From the NCBI GenBank assembly GCA_045629305.1, contig JAZQQZ010000030.1:1-21137 (forward strand): 21,137 nucleotides of DNA. The letters run 5' to 3'. Position numbers and translations under genes: made by a program. The notes beneath the pieces are model-generated. The model was not told the DNA's origin, ran no database searches, and saw nothing but the letters and a program-made list of their open reading frames with translations. The DNA is from UBA1227 sp045629305. Lineage in GTDB: Bacteria; Bacillota; Clostridia; Oscillospirales; Acutalibacteraceae. Of this stretch, positions 6,325 to 14,440 are shown piece by piece. Each line of letters starts with the position of its first letter. Position 1 is the stretch's first letter.

Positions 6325-6368
6325 GGAGAGTGACTCAAACGAGCCGCTCTCCTTTACTTGTAAGGAGG
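6325..6368 (+). promoter_or_regulatory. rimP leader with two mutually exclusive hairpins
   Basis: Hairpin A pairs GGAGAG (6325-6330) with CTCTCC (6347-6352), continues with two more pairs, a one-base mismatch, and CTC/GAG around an AAAC loop. Hairpin B pairs CTCCTT (6349-6354) with AAGGAG (6362-6367), which is the rimP Shine-Dalgarno sequence. Both use the same CTCTCC strand, so A frees the ribosome binding site and B hides it. The trigger is unknown. Confidence 0.5.
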
Positions 6369-6376
6369 TTTTTAGA

Positions 6377-6847
6377 GTGGCAGGAAATGTAGTTACCAAA
6401 GTCTGGGAACTGGCAGAGCCTATTGCTGCAAATTTAGGCCTTAAAATTTGGGACATCCAATTTGTAAAAGAGGGTGCCGACCACTACCTTAGAATCTTTA
6501 TTGATAAGGACGGTGGAGTATCAATTGATGACTGTGTAGATATGAGTCATGCAATTGATGGACCACTCGATGATGCAGATCCGATTGATTGCGGATATTG
6601 CCTCGAGGTTTCGTCACCGGGCGCTGAACGCGCACTTCTTCGTGACGAACACTTTGCGGCATACATCGGTGAGAAGGTTATGTTAAAACTTATAAGACCG
6701 GTGGATGGTGCACGCGAGTTTAAGGGAATCCTTAAAGATTATGAGAAGGGCAATGTGACCTTCGAAACCGAAGATGGAAAGACGCTTGTTTTCAATAAGA
6801 AAGAAGCTTCATATATAAAAGTTGACGACTTTGATGACTTTGTATAA
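6377..6847 (+). CDS. rimP: Ribosome maturation factor RimP
   Basis: A 156-aa cytosolic factor for 30S subunit assembly. The N-terminal domain contains the family block LEVSSPGAERAL and a preceding DADPIDCGYC. The C-terminal SH3-like domain follows (EKVMLKL...FKGILKDYEKGNVTF). I chose the GTG at 6377 because AAGGAGG (6362-6368) precedes it at ideal spacing and the length matches the family. An in-frame ATG at 6323 would lie just past the predicted transcription start, lacks a ribosome binding site, and would turn the structured leader into coding sequence. First gene of the conserved nusA-infB operon, with nusA 22 bases downstream. Confidence 0.93.
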   Translation: MAGNVVTKVWELAEPIAANLGLKIWDIQFVKEGADHYLRIFIDKDGGVSIDDCVDMSHAIDGPLDDADPIDCGYCLEVSSPGAERALLRDEHFAAYIGEKVMLKLIRPVDGAREFKGILKDYEKGNVTFETEDGKTLVFNKKEASYIKVDDFDDFV

Positions 6848-6869
6848 ACGTGAAAGGATGATATAAAAA

Positions 6870-7934
6870 ATGAACGAAGAATTTTTCGCTGCCGTTGATA
6901 TGATGGCTAAAGAAAAGGGTATACCAGCAGAGTATCTTTATGACAAGATTGGTGCTGCTCTCGTTGTTGCCGTTAAGCGTATGTATGGCGGTAAAGACAT
7001 CGTGTTCTGCGACATCGATTCAGAGAAACAAGAACTTCGCGTATATCTTCGCAAGAACGTTGTAGAAGAAATTTCAGATTCAGATGAGGACATCCTCGTA
7101 GAGGCTGCCCATCAGTATAAAAAGAACGCTAAGGCTGGCGACATCATTGAGATTCCACTTGATACTCAGGAGTTCGGCCGTATTGCTGCTCAGACAGCAA
7201 AGCACGTTATCCGTCAGGGTATCCGCGATGCTGAGCGTGGACAGACAATGCAGGAATTCCAGAGTCACAATCAGGAAATTGTCACTGCCAAAGTTCTCAC
7301 AGTTGATCCTAAGACGGGAAATGCAACTCTTGAGATTGGTAAGGCAGAGGCAATGCTTCCACACGGTGAGCAGATCCCTGGTGAGGAACTTCAGGACGGC
7401 GACCTTATCAAGGTATTCGTTGTAGATGTTCGTGAGACAGAGAAGGGTCCTAAGGCAATGATTTCTCGTACTCATCCAGCACTTGTTCGTAAACTTTTTG
7501 AGACAGAGGTTCCTGAGATTCAGGACGGCACTGTTGAAATCAAAGAGGTATCACGTGAGGCAGGCTCACGTACTAAGATTGCCGTATATAGCGCCGACGA
7601 AAACGTTGACGCCGTAGGCGCTTGTATTGGACCACGCGGTGCGCGTGTATCCAAGGTTGTGGATCTTCTCTGTGGTGAGAAGATTGACATCGTACCTTAC
7701 AGTGAAGATCCAGCGCTCTTCGTCGGCGCTGCTCTTGCACCAGCTGACGTAATCAGTGTTGAAATTCTCTCACTTGAAGAGAAGTCATGTAAGGTAATTG
7801 TTCCTGATACACAGCTTTCACTTGCAATTGGCAACAAGGGCCAGAATGCAAGACTTGCTGCGAAACTTACAGGATGGAAGATCGATATTAATCCAGAAAG
7901 CGGTTTCTATGAGAGCCCGCTCGGGGAAGAGTAA
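6870..7934 (+). CDS. nusA: Transcription termination/antitermination factor NusA
   Basis: A 354-aa RNA-polymerase-binding factor controlling pausing and termination. Domains in order: the NusA N-terminal polymerase-binding domain (about 1-125), an S1 RNA-binding domain (about 130-200, VTAKVLTVDPKTGNATLEIG), KH1 with its GPRG loop at 254-257, and KH2 with GNKG at 321-324. It ends shortly after KH2, as Firmicutes NusA normally does, without the acidic repeats of the E. coli protein. The ATG follows AAAGGATGA. It sits in the standard place between rimP and rnpM. Confidence 0.97.
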   Translation: MNEEFFAAVDMMAKEKGIPAEYLYDKIGAALVVAVKRMYGGKDIVFCDIDSEKQELRVYLRKNVVEEISDSDEDILVEAAHQYKKNAKAGDIIEIPLDTQEFGRIAAQTAKHVIRQGIRDAERGQTMQEFQSHNQEIVTAKVLTVDPKTGNATLEIGKAEAMLPHGEQIPGEELQDGDLIKVFVVDVRETEKGPKAMISRTHPALVRKLFETEVPEIQDGTVEIKEVSREAGSRTKIAVYSADENVDAVGACIGPRGARVSKVVDLLCGEKIDIVPYSEDPALFVGAALAPADVISVEILSLEEKSCKVIVPDTQLSLAIGNKGQNARLAAKLTGWKIDINPESGFYESPLGEE

Positions 7935-7951
7935 TTTAAGGAGTGAATCTT

Positions 7952-8218
7952 GTGCCGAAAAAAACACCAATTAGACGTTGTGTTGGCTGCATGCAAATGA
8001 TTCCGAAAACCGAACTTGTCCGTATTGTGAAATCCAAAGATGGTGAGATTTCACTTGATCTTACGGGTAAGAAGGACGGTCGAGGTGCATACATTTGCCG
8101 AAACAACGAGTGTTTTGAAAAGGCTCGCCGTGCGAAACGCTTCGAGCGTGAATTCGCATGTGAGATTCCAGAAGACGTGTACGCCAATATGGAGGCAGAG
8201 CTTAGAAATGGAAAATAG
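7952..8218 (+). CDS. rnpM: YlxR/RnpM family RNA-binding protein
   Basis: An 88-aa basic protein of the YlxR (DUF448) family, renamed RnpM in Bacillus subtilis, where it was reported to bind RNase P RNA and modulate the enzyme. The hallmark CVGC (C10-x2-C13), KTELVRIV, the GRGAYIC block and a C-terminal ECFEKARRAKRF are all present. I chose the GTG at 7952, 8 bases after AAGGAG (7938-7943). An in-frame GTG at 7943 overlaps that ribosome binding site and is unlikely. The end overlaps ylxQ by 11 bases, so the pair is probably translationally coupled. Confidence 0.93.
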   Translation: MPKKTPIRRCVGCMQMIPKTELVRIVKSKDGEISLDLTGKKDGRGAYICRNNECFEKARRAKRFEREFACEIPEDVYANMEAELRNGK

Positions 8219-8525
8219 AATATTTGGAATGCTCGGCCTTGCTCGTCGTGCAGGTAAACTTTCACCTGGCCATGACGCATCATTTGAGGCGATACAGAAG
8301 GGCAAAGCCGTCGCGTGCTATATATGCACGGATGCGTCAGACAGATTGCGTGAAGAATTTCAGCGCACGACGACCTTTGGTGGCCGAGCAATACCACTGA
8401 TTGACATAGGTCTTTCGAAAGATGACCTATATGCTGCAACGGGAATCCGTGCAGCGGTATTCACAGTCAATGAAGATGGCTTTGTGAAGAAAATTAATGA
8501 ATTACTTACGGAGGAAAACGCTTAA
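8208..8525 (+). CDS. YlxQ, ribosomal protein L7Ae-like RNA-binding protein
   Basis: A 105-aa protein of the L7Ae/L30e/S12e/Gadd45 fold, the YlxQ type found between rnpM and infB in Firmicutes. The start reads MENRIFGMLGLARRAGKL, then the conserved AIQKGKAVACYICTDASDR core. Such proteins bind kink-turn RNA, but the partner of YlxQ in this organism is not shown. The ATG at 8208 lies inside the rnpM end, with GGAGG (8191-8195) upstream. The stop overlaps the infB start by one base (TAATG). The frame is open further upstream, but those residues are not conserved and lie over rnpM. Confidence 0.9.
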   Translation: MENRIFGMLGLARRAGKLSPGHDASFEAIQKGKAVACYICTDASDRLREEFQRTTTFGGRAIPLIDIGLSKDDLYAATGIRAAVFTVNEDGFVKKINELLTEENA

Positions 8526-10939
8526 TGGAGATTAAATATAAATTACATGAAGTCGCCAAAGACTTTAATCGACAGAGCAAAGAAGTAATTGAACTTCTTG
8601 CCAAATATTATGATGAGCCAAAGAAGTCTCAGACAGCGCTCACACCTGAAGAACTCAATATAGTTTTCGACTATTTCACACAGACAAATCAGGTTGAGAG
8701 TTTCGATGCTTACTTCGCTATGGCTCCAGAGCCAAAGAAAGAGGAGCCAAAGAAGGCTGAGGAGCCAGCTCCAGCACCTAAGGCTCCAGAGAAAAAGGAA
8801 AAGATTCCTGTAAAGAAGGAAGTTGCTGAGGCTAAGAAGGCAGACAAGAAGGCAGAAGAGGCCTTCAAAAAGAATGCCGAGAGCAATATGCATCCTTTCA
8901 AGAAGAAAGAGAAGGCAGACAAGCCAGATGCACCTATTCAGGCAAGAACAAAGGGCGAAGCTCGTACAATAGATACACGTGCTCAGAATGTAGACCTTGA
9001 GAAATACAATGAGAAGTATGACAATCTCTCACCTGAGCAACGCAACAACGATCGCTTCAACATGGGCAAGCAGAAGCTTAACCAGAAGTCAAAGCAGTAT
9101 AGAAAGCAGCAGGGCATGCGTTCTAAGAAGCGTGAGTCTGAAGCAGATCGTATGAAGAGAATTGAACTTGAGCGTAAGAAGAAGCACATGGTAATTAAAG
9201 TTCCAGAAGAGGGACTTACAGTTGCTGCAGTTGCTGAACTTCTTCACGCAACTGCTGCAGAAGTAGTAAAGAAACTCTTCATGCTTGGTCAGATGGCAAC
9301 TGTAAACGATATGCTCGATTACGATACAATCGAAATCGTTGCAGGTGAATTTGACGCTAAGGTAGAGAAGGAAATCGTCATCACAATTGAGGACCGTATC
9401 ATCGATGATACAGAGGACGACGATGCTAACCTTCTTCCACGTGATCCGGTAGTTTGCGTTATGGGACACGTTGACCACGGTAAGACATCTATTCTTGATG
9501 CTATCCGTCATACAGCAGTAACAGACACAGAGGCCGGTGGTATCACACAGGCAATTGGTGCTTATAGAACAGAGATTAACGGACAGAAGATTACATTCCT
9601 CGACACTCCGGGCCATGCTGCATTCACAGCTATGCGTGCTCGTGGTGCTATGGCAACAGATATCGCAATTCTCGTAGTTGCAGCAGATGATGGTATCATG
9701 CCACAGACAATCGAGGCAATTAACCACGCTCGTGCAGCAGAGATTCCAATCATTGTTGCAGTCAACAAGATGGATAAGCCGGGCGCAACTGTTGATAGAA
9801 TCATGACTCAGCTTACTGAGCACGAAATCGTTCCAGAGGAATGGGGCGGCGATACAATCGTTGTACCTGTATCTGCGAAGACTGGAATGAACCTTGATAA
9901 ACTCCTTGAATCAGTTCTTCTCGTTGCAGAAGTTCTTGAACTCAAAGCCAACCCTAACCGTGCAGCCAAAGGTTCTGTAATTGAAGCACGTCTTGATAAG
10001 GGCAGGGGCCCTATCGCAACACTCCTCGTACAGAATGGTACTCTTAGAACTGGCGACATTATCGTTGCTGGTACAGCAGTAGGTCGTGTACGTGTAATGA
10101 CAAACGAAAACGGCCGTGAGCTTACAGAAGCAGGCCCAGCAATCCCTGTTGAGATTACTGGTCTTCAGGAAGCTCCTCAGGCCGGTGATACATTTGACGC
10201 AGTATCTGATGAGCGTCTTGCTCGTGAACTTGTTGAACAGAGAAAGGCAGCTTTGAAGGAAGAAATCTGGGGTGCACAGCAGAAGGTTACACTTGATAAC
10301 CTCTTCGCATCACTTCAGGAGGGCGAACTTAAAGACCTCAACATCGTTGTTAAGGCCGATGTTCAGGGCTCAGTTGAGGCAGTACGCCAGAGTCTTGAGA
10401 AACTCTCTAACGAAGAGGTACGCGTTAAGGTTATCCACGGTGCAGTAGGTGGAATCGTTGAGTCAGATGTAATGCTTGCTAATGCATCAAATGCAATCAT
10501 CGTAGGCTTTAACGTTCGTCCAGACCCAGCAGCTACAGCTAACGCTGAGCGTGATGGCGTTGACATCCGTTGCTATCGTATTATCTACGATTGCATTGAG
10601 GAGATCGAGGCCGCTATCAAGGGTATGCTTGCACCTAAGTTCCGCGATGTTGATATCGGCCGTGCAGAGGTTAGAAACGTATTCAAAATCTCTTCTGCTG
10701 GTACAATCGCAGGCTCTTATGTACTTGATGGTAAGATTCAGCGTAATGCTAAGATCCGTGTCGTACGTGACGGTATCATTATCGCTGAGGATGAGATGAG
10801 CTCACTTCGTCGTTTCAAGGATGACGTTAAGGAAGTTGCAACCGGCTATGAATGTGGTATCGGTCTTGCTAAATTCAACGACATCAAGGAAGGCGACGTA
10901 TTCGAGGCATACATCACAGAGGAATATAGAGAAGACTAA
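8525..10939 (+). CDS. infB: Translation initiation factor IF-2
   Basis: An 804-aa GTPase that brings initiator fMet-tRNA to the 30S subunit and promotes subunit joining. An N-terminal IF2_N-like segment (about 1-50) is followed by a long Lys/Glu/Ala/Pro-rich linker (about 68-220) and a second IF2_N domain (VIKVPEEGLTVAAVAELL). The G domain has GHVDHGKT (314-321), DTPGH (360-364), NKMD (414-417) and SAK (450-452). The beta-barrel, IF2-specific and C-terminal fMet-tRNA-binding domains follow. Length is in the normal bacterial range with no frame breaks. The start overlaps the ylxQ stop. Confidence 0.98.
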   Translation: MEIKYKLHEVAKDFNRQSKEVIELLAKYYDEPKKSQTALTPEELNIVFDYFTQTNQVESFDAYFAMAPEPKKEEPKKAEEPAPAPKAPEKKEKIPVKKEVAEAKKADKKAEEAFKKNAESNMHPFKKKEKADKPDAPIQARTKGEARTIDTRAQNVDLEKYNEKYDNLSPEQRNNDRFNMGKQKLNQKSKQYRKQQGMRSKKRESEADRMKRIELERKKKHMVIKVPEEGLTVAAVAELLHATAAEVVKKLFMLGQMATVNDMLDYDTIEIVAGEFDAKVEKEIVITIEDRIIDDTEDDDANLLPRDPVVCVMGHVDHGKTSILDAIRHTAVTDTEAGGITQAIGAYRTEINGQKITFLDTPGHAAFTAMRARGAMATDIAILVVAADDGIMPQTIEAINHARAAEIPIIVAVNKMDKPGATVDRIMTQLTEHEIVPEEWGGDTIVVPVSAKTGMNLDKLLESVLLVAEVLELKANPNRAAKGSVIEARLDKGRGPIATLLVQNGTLRTGDIIVAGTAVGRVRVMTNENGRELTEAGPAIPVEITGLQEAPQAGDTFDAVSDERLARELVEQRKAALKEEIWGAQQKVTLDNLFASLQEGELKDLNIVVKADVQGSVEAVRQSLEKLSNEEVRVKVIHGAVGGIVESDVMLANASNAIIVGFNVRPDPAATANAERDGVDIRCYRIIYDCIEEIEAAIKGMLAPKFRDVDIGRAEVRNVFKISSAGTIAGSYVLDGKIQRNAKIRVVRDGIIIAEDEMSSLRRFKDDVKEVATGYECGIGLAKFNDIKEGDVFEAYITEEYRED

Positions 10940-10951
10940 GGAGGGTGCTCC

Positions 10952-11305
10952 ATGCCAGGACATAACAAAGATAGAGTGGCAGAGGACATCAGACGTGAAA
11001 TTATCGCTGCGATGAAAGACGTGAAGGATCCACGCGTATCCGGAAAACTGCTCACAGTTGTCCGTGTTACCGTGTCATCCGATCTTTCATCCGCTAAGGT
11101 ATATATCAGCGACCTCAAGGGAATTGAGGGAGCGAAGGAGGCAGCAAAGGTGCTGAACAACGCGAGCGGATATATCCGCCACGAGGTTGGACAGAACCTG
11201 CACCTTCGCAAGGCGCCTGAGCTCCGCTTCATCGCCGACGATTCTGTCGAGCAGGGCTTCGGTATATTTGAGAAGCTCCGCGAGGCAAATGGAGGTAAGT
11301 CATGA
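10952..11305 (+). CDS. rbfA: 30S ribosome-binding factor RbfA
   Basis: A 117-aa KH-fold protein that helps mature the 5' end of 16S rRNA and is required for growth in the cold in bacteria studied. It shows RVAEDIRREI near the start, KDPRVSGKLLTVVRVTVS, SAKVYISDL and LHLRKAPELRFIADDS, the usual family landmarks. AAGGAGGG directly follows the infB stop and precedes the ATG at 10952. The stop overlaps the nrnA start by 4 bases (ATGA). Confidence 0.96.
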   Translation: MPGHNKDRVAEDIRREIIAAMKDVKDPRVSGKLLTVVRVTVSSDLSSAKVYISDLKGIEGAKEAAKVLNNASGYIRHEVGQNLHLRKAPELRFIADDSVEQGFGIFEKLREANGGKS

Positions 11306-12249
11306 GAATTGACATAGATAGAACAATTGAATGCTTAAAGTCAGCAGAAGATGTTCTTATTTTGACACATAAGAACCCTGATGGAGATACACTCGGCTGT
11401 GCTTCCGCACTCTGCCGTGCTCTCCATTCAATGGGTAAGCGTGCGAAAATCATCAACAATGATGTAATACCTGCAAAGTACGATTTCCTCTTTGAAGGAA
11501 TCGAGGAGCAGGACTTTGAGCCACGCTATATAATCGCAGTTGATGTTGCAGATTCATTCCTTCTTGGAGATAAGCTTGAGCCTATTTACAAGGATAAGGT
11601 TGACCTCTGCATAGACCATCACGGCTCCAATAAAGAGTTCGCGAAAGAACTCTACCTCATGCCGGAGGATGGTGCTGCATCGCTTACAATTCTTCGTATC
11701 TTAAAGAAGATGGGCATTGAAATCACCAAGGAAATTGCAGATGATCTCTACACAGGTCTTTCAACAGATACGGGCTGCTTTAGATATGCAAACTCCAGAG
11801 TGGAGGAGTACGAAGCAGGTGCAGAACTTATTAAATGTGGCGCAGACAATGCCAAGATAAATGTGCTCATGTTCGAGACAAAGCCTATGGCATATTTCGA
11901 ACTTTTAAGTCTTGTACTTTCAGGAATGCGCACATTCTGCGATGGCAAAGTTATCGTGCTTAAAGTTACCAACGAGATGTTCCGGAAAACAGGTGCAACT
12001 CAGGACCAGTGTGACGCTATCGCGGCTCTGTCACGCCAGGTAGAGGGCGCGCTCTGTGGCATCACTATGAAAGAGAAACCGGCAGGTGGATTCAAGTTCT
12101 CACTTAGAACTCATGAGCCACTTGATGCCGCAGCACTCTGCGGAGCATTTGGTGGCGGTGGCCACATGCGCGCAGCTGGCTGTGACGCTCCAGATGACGG
12201 CGAGGGCGTACTTGCTGAGATGATTAAACTTATAGAGAAAGAACTTTGA
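11302..12249 (+). CDS. nrnA: Bifunctional oligoribonuclease / pAp phosphatase NrnA (DHH family)
   Basis: A 315-aa DHH-DHHA1 phosphoesterase that degrades very short RNAs and hydrolyses 3'-phosphoadenosine 5'-phosphate. Metal-binding motifs are visible: H23 with D27 and D29 (HKNPDGD), the DHH triad at 105-107, and the DHHA1 nucleotide-binding GGGGH at 284-288. The gene overlaps rbfA by 4 bases and ends one base before truB, the usual Firmicutes location. GGAGG (in ATGGAGGTAAG) inside the rbfA end serves as its ribosome binding site. A related GdpP-type c-di-AMP phosphodiesterase is excluded by the absence of membrane and GGDEF-like segments. Confidence 0.94.
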   Translation: MRIDIDRTIECLKSAEDVLILTHKNPDGDTLGCASALCRALHSMGKRAKIINNDVIPAKYDFLFEGIEEQDFEPRYIIAVDVADSFLLGDKLEPIYKDKVDLCIDHHGSNKEFAKELYLMPEDGAASLTILRILKKMGIEITKEIADDLYTGLSTDTGCFRYANSRVEEYEAGAELIKCGADNAKINVLMFETKPMAYFELLSLVLSGMRTFCDGKVIVLKVTNEMFRKTGATQDQCDAIAALSRQVEGALCGITMKEKPAGGFKFSLRTHEPLDAAALCGAFGGGGHMRAAGCDAPDDGEGVLAEMIKLIEKEL

Positions 12250-12250
12250 T

Positions 12251-13126
12251 ATGACAGGTTTTGTGAATTTGAATAAGCCGGAGGGAATCACATCTTTTCT
12301 CTGTGTTGCTAAAGTTCGCAGAATCATGGGAGAGAAAAAGGCCGGCCACTCGGGAACATTAGACCCGATGGCAACCGGTGTGCTTCCTCTAATGCTTGGG
12401 GGAGCGACACGCTTCCTTGAATTCTTGCCTGACAGTAGCAAGGCATATAGAGCGACCATGCGCCTCGGTATCACAACCGACACACTCGACATAACCGGCA
12501 CGGTATTGTCGGAGTCGGATGTGAATGTTACAGAGGAAGAGGTAAAAGAGGCGGCGCAGAAATATCTTGGCGATATTATGCAGGTACCACCTATGTACTC
12601 CGCACTCAATAAAGATGGCGTGAAGCTATATAAACTCGCGCGCCAGGGCATTGAGGTGGAACGTGAGGCACGCCCGGTTACAATTTATAAGTTGGAAGTA
12701 AATAAAGTGGGCGATGAGTATGAATTATATGTGGAATGCTCATCGGGCACATATATCAGAACTTTGATTGATGATATAGGAAGGGACCTCGGAGTCGGTG
12801 CGACTATGACGTCGCTTACGAGAACGATAGCGGCAGGGTTCAGCATTGAGAATTCTGTAACGCTTGAGGAACTTGAGAATGCTCCGGATCCATCCATGTA
12901 TCTCATCAGTGTTGAAGATGCCTTAAATGCTTATCCTACGCTATCTATAAGCGACGGAAAAGCGCACCGTTTTATCAATGGCGGGGGCCTTACACTGGAC
13001 AAATTGGAAGATTGTAAAGGCGAAGGACTTTACAGAATCTACAATAACGACAAATTTCTCGGTCTTGGCAATGCCAATCGCGAGAAAAATGAACTTGAAT
13101 TTAAGCGAGTTTTCCAAGATAGATAG
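12251..13126 (+). CDS. truB: tRNA pseudouridine(55) synthase TruB
   Basis: A 291-aa enzyme that makes pseudouridine 55 in the T loop of tRNAs. It carries LNKPEGITSF near the start, then the catalytic block HSGTLDPMATGVLP with nucleophile D38. YRATMRLGITTDTLDITG and the CSSGTYIRTLIDDIGRDLG motif follow. The C-terminal tail has a PUA-like region. Only one base separates it from the nrnA stop and its ribosome binding site is weak (AGAGAAAGAA), so translation is probably coupled to nrnA. Confidence 0.96.
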   Translation: MTGFVNLNKPEGITSFLCVAKVRRIMGEKKAGHSGTLDPMATGVLPLMLGGATRFLEFLPDSSKAYRATMRLGITTDTLDITGTVLSESDVNVTEEEVKEAAQKYLGDIMQVPPMYSALNKDGVKLYKLARQGIEVEREARPVTIYKLEVNKVGDEYELYVECSSGTYIRTLIDDIGRDLGVGATMTSLTRTIAAGFSIENSVTLEELENAPDPSMYLISVEDALNAYPTLSISDGKAHRFINGGGLTLDKLEDCKGEGLYRIYNNDKFLGLGNANREKNELEFKRVFQDR

Positions 13127-13141
13127 GAAGGAGGGAAACCT

Positions 13142-14029
13142 ATGGGAACTGTCGTAGCACTCGGTAATTTTGATGGACTACATATCGGTCATATGGCGGT
13201 AATTGATGCCGCGAAATCTATGGCAAAGCGTCTTCACTGTATGCCGTTTGCACTCGTGTTCAAAGAACACCCAATGACGGTGCTCACGGGTGAACCCGTA
13301 CCTTGTCTCTTCACTTCTGAGACACGCGCTGCTGCTTTCAAGCAGGCTGGCGTAACACTTTGCCTCCTTGATTTCGCGGAACTCAAAGATATGGAACCAG
13401 AGGAGTTCTTTGAGAAAATAATTGTAAAACGCATGGGCGCCCGTGGTGTCTGCTGCGGTTTCAATTACACTTTCGGAAAAGCTGGTAAGGGAACTCCAGA
13501 AGATCTAAAGAAACTTTGTGAAAATGCCGGCATCGAATTTTCAATGTCCGACGAGCTTGATTTTGAAGGCGAGCCAATCTCTTCAACAAGAATCAGAGAA
13601 GAGATTGAGAACGGGGATATTGAGAAGGCCAATAAAATGCTTGGCTATACATTCTCTTTCCGCCAGACTGTTGTCGATGGAGATAAGCGTGGCAGAGCAA
13701 TGGGAACTCCGACAATCAACCAGAAACTTACAGATGATATGATTCGACCGAAAAATGGCGTGTATGTATCTAGGGTTCATTTCCTTGGTAGAGAGTATAC
13801 CGCTGTTACAGATATAGGCACGCGCCCGACAATATATAATGACGGCGAGCCGGTTGTAGAGACACATATTCTTGACTTCAGTGGCAATCTCTATGGACAG
13901 AAGGTAGTTGTAAGTCTTCTCTCATATATTCGTCCTGAGAAGAAGTTCGACTCAATATCGGAGTTGGAAGAACAGATTAAGGAAGACGAAAAAAGTGCTT
14001 TACATTATATAAATAATATGATAATATAA
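13142..14029 (+). CDS. ribF: Bifunctional riboflavin kinase / FMN adenylyltransferase RibF
   Basis: A 295-aa enzyme converting riboflavin to FMN and then FAD. The N-terminal adenylyltransferase has the nucleotidyltransferase motif GNFDGLHIGH (8-17) and STRIRE (148-153). The C-terminal flavokinase has GRAMGTPTIN (184-193), with the PTxN metal/ATP motif. It follows truB with a strong AGGAAGGAGGG ribosome binding site. This is the last gene before rpsO; a promoter for rpsO probably lies over its final codons. No FMN riboswitch is visible, as expected for a ribF within this operon. Confidence 0.96.
   Translation: MGTVVALGNFDGLHIGHMAVIDAAKSMAKRLHCMPFALVFKEHPMTVLTGEPVPCLFTSETRAAAFKQAGVTLCLLDFAELKDMEPEEFFEKIIVKRMGARGVCCGFNYTFGKAGKGTPEDLKKLCENAGIEFSMSDELDFEGEPISSTRIREEIENGDIEKANKMLGYTFSFRQTVVDGDKRGRAMGTPTINQKLTDDMIRPKNGVYVSRVHFLGREYTAVTDIGTRPTIYNDGEPVVETHILDFSGNLYGQKVVVSLLSYIRPEKKFDSISELEEQIKEDEKSALHYINNMII
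13999..14027 (+). promoter_or_regulatory. Likely rpsO promoter
   Basis: TTTACA (13999-14004) is followed after 17 bases by TAATAT (14022-14027), preceded by TG at the extended -10 position. The predicted start near 14033 would include the entire rpsO leader. The match is moderate and the region is A/T-rich. Confidence 0.5.
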
Positions 14030-14037
14030 CTAAGCCC

Positions 14038-14120
14038 TTTCACTTGGAGTGTGGCGTATGCCTAAATGGATCACCATTACCACACCCTAGGTTTTAGGAT
14101 AAATTTAAAATGAGGTGAAA
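14038..14120 (+). promoter_or_regulatory. rpsO leader: candidate S15 autoregulatory RNA
   Basis: TTTCACTT (14038-14045) can pair with AGGTGAAA (14113-14120), which contains the rpsO Shine-Dalgarno sequence (one G-U). Enclosed is a likely three-way junction: an outer stem 14046-14052/14082-14087 with one bulged A, hairpin GGC-GTAT-GCC (14053-14062) and hairpin AATGG-ATCA-CCATT (14065-14078). A further CCTA/TAGG hairpin follows (14086-14098), sharing two bases with the outer stem. S15 binds three-way junctions in 16S rRNA and in some rpsO leaders, so binding here could lock the ribosome binding site. An alternative pairing of 14061-14066 with 14093-14098 exists. Confidence 0.6.
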
Positions 14121-14123
14121 ATT

Positions 14124-14387
14124 ATGACACAGGCTGAAAAGCAGGCTATCATGGCTGAGTATGCAATCCATGAAGGCGACACAGGTTCTCCAGAGGTTCA
14201 GATCGCAGTTCTTACAAAGAGAATTAACGACCTCAACGCTCATCTTAAGGAGCATCCACATGACTACCATTCAAACAGAGGTCTTCTCAAGATGGTAGGT
14301 CACAGACGTAACCTTCTCGCATATCTCCAGAAGAACGATATTGAACGTTATCGTAATATCGTTGCAAAGCTCGGTCTTAGAAAGTAA
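14124..14387 (+). CDS. rpsO: 30S ribosomal protein S15
   Basis: An 87-aa primary-binding ribosomal protein of the small-subunit platform. It shows GDTGSPEVQIAVLT, INDLNAHLKEHPHDYHS and the RGLLKMVGHRRNLLAYL helix, and ends LGLRK, all diagnostic. I chose the ATG at 14124, 6 bases after GAGGTGA (14112-14118). An in-frame GTG at 14115 lies inside that ribosome binding site. It is flanked by its own leader and by a terminator, and is followed by pnp as in many bacteria. Confidence 0.97.
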   Translation: MTQAEKQAIMAEYAIHEGDTGSPEVQIAVLTKRINDLNAHLKEHPHDYHSNRGLLKMVGHRRNLLAYLQKNDIERYRNIVAKLGLRK

Positions 14388-14393
14388 GACGAA

Positions 14394-14435
14394 AAGGCAG
14401 ATGACAACCTTGTCATCTGCCTTAAATTGCTTTTT
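14394..14435 (+). terminator. Terminator between rpsO and pnp
   Basis: A perfect stem pairs 14394-14407 with 14410-14423; in practice the loop opens to 4 bases. It is followed by AAATTGC and then TTTTT (14431-14435). The T-run is displaced by 7 bases from the stem, so termination may be incomplete and some rpsO transcripts may reach pnp. Confidence 0.7.
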
Positions 14436-14440
14436 ATAGT
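14410..14440 (+). promoter_or_regulatory. Weak candidate pnp promoter
   Basis: TTGTCA (14410-14415) lies in the 3' arm of the terminator, with TTTATA (14433-14438, 17-base spacer) or TATAGT (14435-14440, 19-base spacer) downstream. A start near 14446 would coincide with the foot of the pnp leader hairpin. The spacing and sequence are not decisive. Confidence 0.3.

Noticed and set aside
6323..6376. Upstream ATG extension of RimP
   Set aside because: It would begin about 20 bases after the predicted transcription start with no ribosome binding site, adds residues unlike RimP, and covers the paired leader. The GTG at 6377 has AAGGAGG.
8710..9180. Lysine/alanine/proline-rich repeats in infB as a separate repeat element
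   Set aside because: This is the normal low-complexity linker of IF-2 between its N-terminal and G domains.
9089..9823. 244-aa open frame antisense to infB
   Set aside because: It is a shadow of strong codon bias in infB. The predicted protein is Cys/Ser/Leu-rich without domain features, and infB is certain on the other strand.
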